From Candidatus Kuenenia stuttgartensis (GTDB lineage Bacteria > Planctomycetota > Planctomycetia > Planctomycetales > Planctomycetaceae): DNA of 38,115 nucleotides. The notes below the pieces were generated by a model. The model was not told where the DNA came from. It searched no databases and was given only the letters and a program-made list of their open reading frames with translations. The first letter of the stretch is position 1. Each line of letters starts with the position of its first letter. Location: assembly GCA_945861865.1 (NCBI GenBank), contig CAMAWN010000035.1:1-38115 (forward strand), given 5' to 3'. This document shows positions 1-6,629 of the stretch, one piece after another. Made by a program: the position numbers and the translations under genes.

Positions 1-314
1 GGAACCGGGTAGTCGCGGCAATCCAAGCGCAGTGGGAACGGGATCAGGTGCAAGTTGTCGACGCGTGGCCTCGTCGCAAAGAATTAATGCTCACCCTCCT
101 TGACGAGATTGCTGCGTCTCGCGGGGCATTACGGAACCGCCTCTCAAGAGCTCGATTTTCTCTGAAGCATCACATCGAGGACGAAACCAAGCCGTTGAAC
201 ACTTGGAGCGGGACCGCCGACAAAAAAACGAATCTGGGCAATGCCGAACCCGTGCCCGTTTTTTTGATCGAAGAGGGCAACATCCAGTCAGGAGCTGTGC
301 CCAATAGGCGCTGA
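1..314 (+). CDS. possible C-terminal end of a gene that starts before the window
   Basis: The third forward frame is open from the window edge to a TGA at 312-314. The first two thirds read like a charged, helical protein tail (motifs such as WERDQ, RRKELMLTLLDEIAASRG and LRNRLSRARF). No family was recognised. The last 35 or so residues are of lower quality, and a terminator-like hairpin with a T7 tract lies inside the frame at 221-266. The real gene may therefore end earlier through a frame difference, or the whole frame may be spurious. An internal GTG at 48 would give 88 residues, but nothing marks it as a start. The following gene begins at 384 on the same strand. Confidence 0.3.
   Translation, partial: NRVVAAIQAQWERDQVQVVDAWPRRKELMLTLLDEIAASRGALRNRLSRARFSLKHHIEDETKPLNTWSGTADKKTNLGNAEPVPVFLIEEGNIQSGAVPNRR
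221..266 (+). terminator. terminator-like hairpin with flanking A and T tracts
   Basis: CAAAAAAACG (221-230) is the exact reverse complement of CGTTTTTTTG (257-266). Between them, GGGCA (236-240) pairs with TGCCC (253-257), and seven T residues follow at 259-265. The A tract on one side and T tract on the other would allow termination in both directions. It lies upstream of the fibronectin-domain gene and would separate it from whatever precedes the window. The inner stem is only 5 bp, so strength is uncertain. Confidence 0.45.
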
Positions 315-383
315 CGGGCCGATCCGGGCGACGGTCCCTGCGTCAGGCATCCGTTTTTCTCCCTTTCCCCCCAGGAGTTGAGC

Positions 384-1307
384 ATGGCGAGCAATGCGTT
401 ACCCGCGAATCTGGATTTGCTGTTCACGTTGGCCGAGGACCTGGCGGATGGGCTGACGGTTTATCAGGGGGCGGTCGGTGTGCTGCACAACACCGAACTC
501 AAAGTGCGTGCCGATTTGCTGGCGGCTCAGACGACCCAGACGAATTGCCTGGCCGCTCGCACGGCGAAAGCGGCGTTGACCACGGCCCAGACCGTGGCGG
601 ATTCCAACACCCGCGCCTGGATCGGCATCACCCGCGATGTGCTGGCCGTGACGCTCGGTTCGCAGTGGTCGCCGGCCTGGATCGCCACCGGTTTCGCGAC
701 TGGCTCGCTGGCGATCCCCTTCAAAATGGAAGAACGCCAAGCCTTGCTGGCCGCTTGGCAGAGTTATCTGACCGCCCATCCCAATCTGGAGAATGCGCCG
801 CTGTTCGTCACCGCCGCGCGGGCCGGACTGCTCTACACCGCGCTGTCGGATGCCCGCAGCGCCGTGGCGGTGGGCCTCGTGAACTGCGGGCAAACGAAAC
901 TGCTCCGCGACGACGCCGAAAACCAACTCCGTCTGCGGATGCGGGGACTGATCGAAGAACTGACGCAACTGCTGGATCCCAATGACCCGCGCTGGCCGGG
1001 TTTTGGTTTGGTCGCTCCCGCCGACACCGATCAGCCGGGGATTCCCGAAGGCCTGCTGCTGACCGCCGGAGTGCCCGGGTCCGTGCTGGTCGATTGGGCC
1101 AATGCCCCGCGTGCCGCGTATTACCGCGTCTACCGTCAGGTGGTCGGCAGCGATCCGCAGTTCGTGCTGGCCGCCAGCGTCCAAGACAGCGACGCCACGC
1201 TCACCGGACTCCCCAGCGGAGCCACCCTGATCGTCCACGTCCTGTCCGTCAACGCCGATGGCGACGAAAGCCTCCCCAGCGATCCCCAACAAATCACCGT
1301 CCCCTGA
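384..1307 (+). CDS. fibronectin type III domain protein of unknown function
   Basis: A 307-aa protein starting at the ATG at 384, preceded by AGGAG at 373-377 with 6-nt spacing. An in-frame TTG six bases earlier is less likely. Residues 1 to about 215 are alpha-helical and alanine/leucine rich. They resemble planctomycete proteins of unknown function that end in a DPNDPRWPGFGL-like stretch before a beta domain. Residues of about 225-307 look like a fibronectin type III fold (YYRVYRQ, then a VHVLSVNADGDESLPS strand pattern typical of the last Fn3 strands). No signal peptide or TM segment is evident, so it may act in the cytoplasm or be exported by a route not visible here. The role is unknown; binding or scaffolding would be an inference from the Fn3 fold. 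Confidence 0.8.
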   Translation: MASNALPANLDLLFTLAEDLADGLTVYQGAVGVLHNTELKVRADLLAAQTTQTNCLAARTAKAALTTAQTVADSNTRAWIGITRDVLAVTLGSQWSPAWIATGFATGSLAIPFKMEERQALLAAWQSYLTAHPNLENAPLFVTAARAGLLYTALSDARSAVAVGLVNCGQTKLLRDDAENQLRLRMRGLIEELTQLLDPNDPRWPGFGLVAPADTDQPGIPEGLLLTAGVPGSVLVDWANAPRAAYYRVYRQVVGSDPQFVLAASVQDSDATLTGLPSGATLIVHVLSVNADGDESLPSDPQQITVP

Positions 1308-1399
1308 ACCACCGCTGGCAACCGCGAGCGATCTGCGGTTCCTCGCCCGTTCTGTTTGTGAGTTCCAGAAACCCCACCTTCATTTTTGGAGATTCCACG

Positions 1400-2092
1400 A
1401 TGGCATGGTTTAATTGTTCTCCCTGTGATCTTCACCGAAGTGTTCCCGACGCGAACATCGGGAAGTCTGCCAAGTGTCCGCAGTGCGGCCAACATCGCAC
1501 GATTCAGCAACACAAATCGAATTCCGGCGAGTCGCCGGTCGAACCAACGACCTTCGAGTTTAACTCGTTCGAGCATGACGAACCGAAGGCCGCAGCATCA
1601 TCGGGAACACGGAAAGCCCCTCGCGACGCCGACGATTGGCAGGGTGGTCCTCAAGCGAACAAGAAAAAGCCGACTTCGACGGATCTCAACTCAATGTTCA
1701 ATCGGGCTCGCGAATGGGCCGAGACAACCGAGACCGGCCGCGTATTCGAATCTTATCAGGCGGTGAAATACCTACGCTTGTCATGGCGCATTGGCCGTAT
1801 TTTGTTGACGGTCTTTGCAGCAGTCGGCAATGCTTACTTTATTGTCAATCTCATTCGCTTAGTAACCGACATTCCTGGGGGAGTAAACGACTTTCTGTAT
1901 CTCGGTGTGATGCTGTTGATGGGCATCTTAGGTTTGGTCGTGATAAATCTGTATTTTGTGTGCCTGTATTGGAGCTTTCGTGTTGGACTTGAAACCGTTG
2001 CAGTCCTCTTTGACATCGCCCAGGATCTCAGCCAGGTGTCTCGGGACATCAAGCGACTGGCGGGGCAAAACTCAGAGTCCGTGAACGATTGA
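1400..2092 (+). CDS. zinc-ribbon protein with two TM segments, DUF4282-like
   Basis: A 230-aa protein. The ATG at 1400 is chosen because GGAG lies at 1388-1391 (8-nt spacing) and the protein opens directly with a zinc ribbon: C6-x2-C9 and C26-x2-C29. The open frame continues upstream but there overlaps the Fn3 gene and reads as low-quality sequence. Residues of about 40-110 are polar and probably disordered. Two hydrophobic segments follow (around LLTVFAAVGNAYFIVNLI and LYLGVMLLMGILGLVVINLYF). The tail, with LETVAVLFDIAQDL, resembles the C-terminal signature of DUF4282 membrane proteins. Local codon use is less GC-biased than in neighbouring genes. Function is unknown. The zinc ribbon could bind nucleic acid or protein; the DUF4282 match is by eye. 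Confidence 0.75.
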   Translation: MAWFNCSPCDLHRSVPDANIGKSAKCPQCGQHRTIQQHKSNSGESPVEPTTFEFNSFEHDEPKAAASSGTRKAPRDADDWQGGPQANKKKPTSTDLNSMFNRAREWAETTETGRVFESYQAVKYLRLSWRIGRILLTVFAAVGNAYFIVNLIRLVTDIPGGVNDFLYLGVMLLMGILGLVVINLYFVCLYWSFRVGLETVAVLFDIAQDLSQVSRDIKRLAGQNSESVND

Positions 2093-2143
2093 TGACTGCG
2101 AGCGGCGCAGCCTGCTTCAGGTCGAGTCACGCACAAACCACGG

Positions 2144-2282
2144 TCACGCGGCGGCGGTTCCGCGCGTGCTCGGCAGGTTGTGGCGCGCGGTCATGAGGTG
2201 GATCGCCGCCGTCAGGCCGTGCAAGGCTTCGTCGATCTGCTGCGTCTCGCGGAGCACTCGCAGATTGTCCGCCAACACGGCT
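2144..2282 (-). pseudogene. detached duplicate of the 3' end of the MotA/TolQ-like gene
   Basis: This segment repeats 4272-4410, in the same orientation and including the stop codon. Over its best 114 bases (2169-2282) I count about nine mismatches. Read on the minus strand it encodes the tail of the MotA/TolQ-like protein (VLADNLRVLRETQQIDEALHG, then a TAAIHLMTAR block), ending in the same alanine-rich residues. Upstream of it the frame stays open for a further 30 codons up to an ATG at 2371 but no longer clearly matches the parent gene. No channel domain is present, so it cannot be a working paralogue. It is either the stump of an older duplicated copy or one of the direct repeats that mark insertion of the two-gene cassette at 2370-4208. 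Confidence 0.8.
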
Positions 2283-2369
2283 GCCAGCCGTGCCTTGTTC
2301 GCTGCCATCCCGTTGGTCACAGCGATAAGCTGACAGGCGAATCTGGATGCGGCCGCAAGGAAACGAGTC

Positions 2370-3266
2370 ATGCTGTTCGACACGCACACGAACTTGATGT
2401 GGTATCCCGACCATCTCTCCGACGAGTTCGTGCAGTTCGCTTGGGAGGCCAAGCAGGCCAAGATGCGGCTGTCGAAGGACGTCTACTTTGCCGGCAGCAG
2501 CGTGCAAGAACAGAACGCCTTCGACTCGCGACCCGAACAACTGCTCGCCGCGACCGCCGACGCCGACAAGGTGATCGTCTTCGGCATCAAGGCTCCGTTC
2601 ACGGGGATCAATGCCGATCAGGAGCTGATCGCGAAGTTCGTCCAAGAGCATTCCGATCGGTTCATCGGCTGGTGCTCGGTGGACCCGAATGATGCAGACT
2701 GCATCGAGCAACTCGAATACTACGTCAACGGTCTGGGGCTGCGCGGCCTGAAGTGCTCGCCGATTTACCAGAACTGGGATCCGCAAGACCCCAAGCATCT
2801 GCCGTTGTTCAAGAAGGCGGAATCGCTCGGCATTCCGGTCAACATCCATCAAGGAACCTCGTTCGTCCGGCCGGGGCCGTTGAAGTACGCGAACCCGATT
2901 CAGCTCGAAGACATCGCGATTGCTTGCCCGAATCTGCGCATCGTGATTGCTCACATGGGACACCCGTGGGAGACCGAGTGCATCGTGCTGATTCGCAAAC
3001 ATCCGAACTTGTTCGCGAATATTTCGGCGCTGCACTATCGGCCGTGGCGGCACTATCAAGCCTTTATCACCGCGATCGAATACGGCGTCGAGCACAAGCT
3101 GATCTTCGGATCGGACTTTCCCTCGGCGACGGCGGCTCAGGTGATTGCCGGACAGCACAAAGTCAACGACATCGTCGCCGGAACGAATTTCCCGAAGGTC
3201 TCCGCCGAGGTGATTCACAACATCATTTACGAGAACTGGAAACGGTTCCTGCCCGAATACGCGTAG
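2370..3266 (+). CDS. amidohydrolase-2 family metal-dependent hydrolase/decarboxylase
   Basis: A 298-aa TIM-barrel enzyme of the amidohydrolase-2 (ACMSD-like) family. Visible metal-site motifs are DTH near the N terminus (residues 4-6), a barrel-strand histidine in NIHQGT (near 158), IAHMGH (near 194) and the terminal aspartate in FGSDFP (near 247). The usual DxHxH motif is altered: the second histidine position is asparagine (DTHTN). The start is supported by an AAGGAA sequence just upstream. No signal peptide is present, so it should be cytoplasmic. The DapA-like gene follows after 30 bp, so the two are probably co-transcribed and may work on the same carbon compound, one hydrolysing or decarboxylating and the other doing an aldol-type step. 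The substrate cannot be read from sequence. Confidence 0.88.
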   Translation: MLFDTHTNLMWYPDHLSDEFVQFAWEAKQAKMRLSKDVYFAGSSVQEQNAFDSRPEQLLAATADADKVIVFGIKAPFTGINADQELIAKFVQEHSDRFIGWCSVDPNDADCIEQLEYYVNGLGLRGLKCSPIYQNWDPQDPKHLPLFKKAESLGIPVNIHQGTSFVRPGPLKYANPIQLEDIAIACPNLRIVIAHMGHPWETECIVLIRKHPNLFANISALHYRPWRHYQAFITAIEYGVEHKLIFGSDFPSATAAQVIAGQHKVNDIVAGTNFPKVSAEVIHNIIYENWKRFLPEYA

Positions 3267-3296
3267 TTGATTCACTGCGCGCTCGAAAGAACAACC

Positions 3297-4208
3297 ATGA
3301 ACACGCAACCGATCACCTCCGCCACGTTGGCGTCTTCTGTCATTTCCGTTCCGCCGCTGGCACGCCATGCGGACGGATCGTTCAATCGCGAGGAGAACCG
3401 AAAGCTGATTCGGCATCTCGAAGCGGGCGGGGTGACGACTCTGTTGTACGGCGGCAACGCGATCTTGGCTCACGTCTCGATCAGCGAATACGCCGAGATG
3501 CTGACACTGCTTTCGGAGTTGGCGGCGGAGCAAACGCTGGTCATCCCGTCCGTCGGTCCCGGCTTCGGCATGATGATGGATCAGGCGAAAATCCTCCGCG
3601 AGTTCGCGTTTCCGACCGCGATGATGCTGCCGAGCCGCGATGTCGTGACCTCCGATGGCGTCGCGTCCGCGCTGCGCCGGTTTGTCGAAGTGATGCAGCG
3701 GCCGGCGGTGCTTTACATCAAGAACGACGGCTTCATCGAGATCGACGCCGTCCAGCGACTTGCGAAGGACGGCCTGTTGTCGTGGATCAAGTACGCGACG
3801 GTTCGGGACAATCCGGTCAACGATCCGTACCTGCGACAATTGGTGGACACGGTCGGAGCGTCGCTGATCGTCAGCGGCATCGGTGAGCAACCGGCGCTTC
3901 CGCATCTGCGCGAGTTCGGTTTAGCCGGCTACACCTCCGGTTGCGTTTGCGTGGCACCGCGGTTGTCGATGCAGATGCTACGAGCGATCAAGGCCGGCGA
4001 CTTCGCCACCGCCGAACGCATCCAGGCAGTCTTTCGCCCGCTCGAAGACCTGCGGAATGCGATCAATCCGATTCGTGTGCTGCACACGGCGGTGGGACTT
4101 GCTGGCATCGCCGAAATGGGGCCGATCATCCCGTTGTTGTCGGAGGTGAGTGCCGCCGATCGTCCCGCGATCAAAGAGGCGGCAACGAAATTGTTGGCTC
4201 AATCGTAG
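3297..4208 (+). CDS. DapA/NAL-family aldolase or lyase
   Basis: A 303-aa protein of the dihydrodipicolinate synthase / N-acetylneuraminate lyase superfamily. Members form a Schiff base between an active-site lysine and an alpha-keto acid. The lysine is visible as K165 in the WIKYAT strand, equivalent to the GIK motif of the family. The preceding YIKND segment occupies the place of the catalytic-tyrosine strand. The substrate-carboxylate loop near residue 45 reads YGGNAILAH rather than the canonical GTTGE, so it is not a standard DapA of lysine synthesis. The ATG at 3297 fits the family N terminus; a TTG immediately after the upstream stop would add ten atypical residues. Together with the amidohydrolase it forms a small catabolic cassette between two direct repeats. 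Confidence 0.85.
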   Translation: MNTQPITSATLASSVISVPPLARHADGSFNREENRKLIRHLEAGGVTTLLYGGNAILAHVSISEYAEMLTLLSELAAEQTLVIPSVGPGFGMMMDQAKILREFAFPTAMMLPSRDVVTSDGVASALRRFVEVMQRPAVLYIKNDGFIEIDAVQRLAKDGLLSWIKYATVRDNPVNDPYLRQLVDTVGASLIVSGIGEQPALPHLREFGLAGYTSGCVCVAPRLSMQMLRAIKAGDFATAERIQAVFRPLEDLRNAINPIRVLHTAVGLAGIAEMGPIIPLLSEVSAADRPAIKEAATKLLAQS

Positions 4209-4265
4209 TTCGGACGTCTCCGTCCGAACGGTTGGCAGACCAGATGTCGGCGTCCGGTCTGCCAA
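4208..4265. repeat. two adjacent perfect hairpins in a convergent gap
   Basis: GTTCGGACG (4208-4216) pairs perfectly with CGTCCGAAC (4221-4229) across a TCTC loop. Two bases later TTGGCAGACC (4232-4241) pairs perfectly with GGTCTGCCAA (4256-4265) across 14 bases. The first arm begins on the last base of the DapA-like stop codon, and the second ends 6 bp before the stop codon of the MotA/TolQ-like gene on the other strand. They may act as a bidirectional transcription barrier, or be a REP-like mobile palindrome. No T tract follows, so a classical intrinsic terminator is not clear. Confidence 0.75.
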
Positions 4266-4271
4266 GTGCGA

Positions 4272-4410
4272 TCAGGCCGCAGCAGCTCCGCGAATTCCCG
4301 GCAGGTTTTGGCGAGCGGTCATCAAGTGGATGGCTGCCGTGAGGCCGTGCAAGGCTTCGTCGATCTGCTGCGTCTCGCGGAGCACGCGCAGATTGTCCGC
4401 CAACACGGCT
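4272..4410 (-). repeat. parent copy of the 139-bp direct repeat
   Basis: This is the 3' end of the intact MotA/TolQ-like gene, repeated at 2144-2282. Similarity begins at the stop codon of both copies and runs to the CGGCT at 2282/4410. It includes runs of more than 20 identical bases. The sequences 3' of the two stop codons are unrelated. The two copies are direct repeats about 2.1 kb apart enclosing the amidohydrolase and DapA-like genes. Confidence 0.8.
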
Positions 4411-5546
4411 TGAGTCTCGGCCAGCTTCCCTTCGCCGCGCGCGATCGTCGCCAATGACTGGGCCAATCCCACAAAGTCGTCACGGACGGCGACCGCCTTT
4501 TCGACGCTGGTCTGAATGAACGACAAGTGCTGCTCCTGCTTCGTGTCGACCAGCACGAGCGACTGCTGCAGACGCTCGGCGAGTTGGCCGTCGAAGACGT
4601 GATGCCGCTGCTGCAACACGTCGAGCGAGGATTGCCACGCGGTCAATTCCTGCTGCTGGCGTTGGTCGAAGCGTTGGAACAGGCTTTCGAGCGTGCGGCT
4701 CCACAGTTCGACCTGGCCGCTGAGCGTCGCGTGAATCGCAGTCAACGCCTCCTGATTGGCCGACTGCACGACCGACAAGAACGGCAGAATGCTGGGGTCT
4801 TTGATCTCGAAGCGGTTGAGCAATTCACGTTCGATCAGTCGGTCGATCGCGTGGACGATGCCGCGTTCGATCCGTTCGCAAACGAACAACGAGAACATCA
4901 TCGTCATCGCCGCCGCGAGGGCACACGTCGTCGTGTTGAACGCCGAGCCCATCTCACTGACGACGCCCGGCAGACGTTCAACGAGATCGTCGAACGAGAT
5001 GCCGCTGAGTGCCGTACCAAAGTGAATCACGGTCCCCAGAAAGCCCAGCACCGGCGACACGCCGGCCACGAAGCGAATCAAGCCATAGCTGGAATGCGAG
5101 TTCTCGTCATCGAGATCGGCGAGGTACTGCAGGTGCTCGCGGTAATCATCCGCCGAACCTTTCTCGGTGACGAAGCCCAACGCCGACGTCAGCCGCTTGC
5201 CGACTTTCGATTCTTGCAACCACTGCGGCTGCGAACGAATCCGGTCGAGCAATGCCTGAGCATTCGCCACCGGCTCGCGACCGTTTCGCGCAGGCAACCA
5301 GTCGTGCCGCAACGCGAGGCTCTCTTTTGGGAAAGCGACCACCTTCAACAACACGTCCACCAGCCCCCAGCAGAAGAGCGCGACGATGACGTACTCGACG
5401 GCGTGCTCCGTCGTGTAGGTGTACAGCATCGTGTCCCGCAGCGGAGTGAAGAAGACGAGCGCGTAGAAGCCGGCCGTCGCGGCGACTCCCAGCAGAAACG
5501 AAAAGCCCATCCCCTGACGACGAGCGATTTGCGGTTGTGACGACAT
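4272..5546 (-). CDS. MotA/TolQ/ExbB-family proton-channel protein
   Basis: A 424-aa inner-membrane protein. Hydrophobic segments are at about 12-33, 49-70, 155-176 and 201-224. The last two carry the family core: a GVSPVLGFLGTVIHFGTAL helix matching the ExbB/TolQ GLLGTV motif, and an SAFNTTTCALAAAMTMMFSL helix matching the polar threonine-lined TM helix. Residues from about 230 to the end are cytoplasmic, glutamine-rich and probably coiled coil, much longer than in TolQ. The start has AAGGA 8 nt upstream. It is the last gene of the operon, 27 bp after the 351-aa TolR/ExbD-like gene. With its partners it would use the proton gradient to drive a movement or force-transmitting periplasmic part. 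This could be an adhesion, transport or envelope function; the target is unknown. Confidence 0.88.
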   Translation of the reverse strand: MSSQPQIARRQGMGFSFLLGVAATAGFYALVFFTPLRDTMLYTYTTEHAVEYVIVALFCWGLVDVLLKVVAFPKESLALRHDWLPARNGREPVANAQALLDRIRSQPQWLQESKVGKRLTSALGFVTEKGSADDYREHLQYLADLDDENSHSSYGLIRFVAGVSPVLGFLGTVIHFGTALSGISFDDLVERLPGVVSEMGSAFNTTTCALAAAMTMMFSLFVCERIERGIVHAIDRLIERELLNRFEIKDPSILPFLSVVQSANQEALTAIHATLSGQVELWSRTLESLFQRFDQRQQQELTAWQSSLDVLQQRHHVFDGQLAERLQQSLVLVDTKQEQHLSFIQTSVEKAVAVRDDFVGLAQSLATIARGEGKLAETQAVLADNLRVLRETQQIDEALHGLTAAIHLMTARQNLPGIRGAAAA

Positions 5547-5573
5547 GAGTTTGTCCTTCTGAAGTCGATTCGG

Positions 5574-6629
5574 TCATTGCGCTGCGGACCGGCTGCCGTT
5601 GGGAGAACCCATGATGGGTGTCCCTTCGGGCAGAGGTCGAGCGGCGACGGTGAAGCCTTCGCGATGAGCGAGGGCCTGAAGTTTGCGGAACAAAACGAAG
5701 CTGTCGGGATAGACCCAAAACGTGATCGTGCTACCTGGCTCGGCTTTCCGGAGTTCGTTGCGGAATGCGGAATCGGGACGTAACGCGACGTCGCTGCGTT
5801 CTCCTGCGAGGTCGGCTTCGGGCAGGAGTTCAAACTGCGACACGCTGGCTCGGACCATGCCGAGTTGCTGCTGTGTCTCGATGACGTAGTTGAGATTCCA
5901 GCCGCGCACAGGCCCCACGGAGCCGGAGTACTTTTTCAGTCGCAAGATGACATCTCGCTGCCGATCGATTTGGCCTTTCATGCGTTCGACCAATTCTTCG
6001 ATCGGCACGACCGTGACGGCACCGCCCTGACAGCGAAAGTGCAATTCGTTTTCGTTCTCGCTGATGACTCGGCTGACCGGTGTGATGCGGTGTTCCAGTT
6101 TTTCGACTCGATTCGGCTGCTTCTCGGCGGCAACGACTTCCGCTTGCCGCTTCTTCAGTCGCACACGCACGGCGTGAAGAGCGGCCTCCAAGAGTTCCGA
6201 TTCCTGTTGGTTGTCGCGCAACGCCGCGAATTCACCTTCGAGGTTCGAGGTCAGCGCGGTGAAACGATTCTTCTGCACGGCGTCTTGCGATTGCAGTTCC
6301 GTTAGTTGAGTTGCGTCGGCCTTGGCCGCTTGGCACAGTCGGTCGAGTTCTTGCTGCAACGAATCGGACTGCGATTGCAGCGCGGCGAGTTCGTGTTGGC
6401 GAGCCGCCTTGGCCTCTTCGTCTACGGGCGCTGCGATGACGACCGGCGGAGGTGTTTTGACGGGTGTCGTTTCCGGAATCTCTTCGGCGAGATTGACCGG
6501 CGCGGTCTTGGCTCGGATACCGGCGAGGACCATCAAGATGATCAGAATGCCGACGACATTGGCGACGACGTCGAGGAACGAGTCGGAGCCGAATTCCATT
6601 TCTTCGCGCGGTTTCTTGCGGCGGCTCAT
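5574..6629 (-). CDS. TolR/ExbD-like single-TM stator partner (351 aa)
   Basis: The protein has a short basic N terminus, then one TM helix at about 18-38 with an aspartate at its entry (D20, in DSFLDVVANVVGILIILMVL). This is the arrangement of the proton-carrying aspartate of ExbD/TolR. Residues of about 60-200 are coiled coil rich in Q, E and A. The C-terminal third is folded, including a GSTITFWVYPDSFVLFRKLQ segment resembling the periplasmic ExbD/TolR beta-alpha unit. It is much longer than ExbD (about 140 aa). Its ATG overlaps the stop codon of the preceding gene (ATGA at 6626-6629) and has GGAGG 7 nt upstream. This implies translational coupling and a fixed ratio of the two TolR-like subunits. 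Confidence 0.8.
   Translation of the reverse strand: MSRRKKPREEMEFGSDSFLDVVANVVGILIILMVLAGIRAKTAPVNLAEEIPETTPVKTPPPVVIAAPVDEEAKAARQHELAALQSQSDSLQQELDRLCQAAKADATQLTELQSQDAVQKNRFTALTSNLEGEFAALRDNQQESELLEAALHAVRVRLKKRQAEVVAAEKQPNRVEKLEHRITPVSRVISENENELHFRCQGGAVTVVPIEELVERMKGQIDRQRDVILRLKKYSGSVGPVRGWNLNYVIETQQQLGMVRASVSQFELLPEADLAGERSDVALRPDSAFRNELRKAEPGSTITFWVYPDSFVLFRKLQALAHREGFTVAARPLPEGTPIMGSPNGSRSAAQ

Noticed and set aside
2127-3905. 592-codon minus-strand frame
   Set aside because: It is opposite the amidohydrolase and DapA-like genes and has shadow-like composition. Only its last part, in another frame, overlaps the genuine 3'-end duplicate.
4527-5540. 337-codon plus-strand frame over the MotA/TolQ-like gene
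   Set aside because: The minus strand has the TM helices and channel motifs. The plus frame is R/H/Q rich and has no ribosome binding site.
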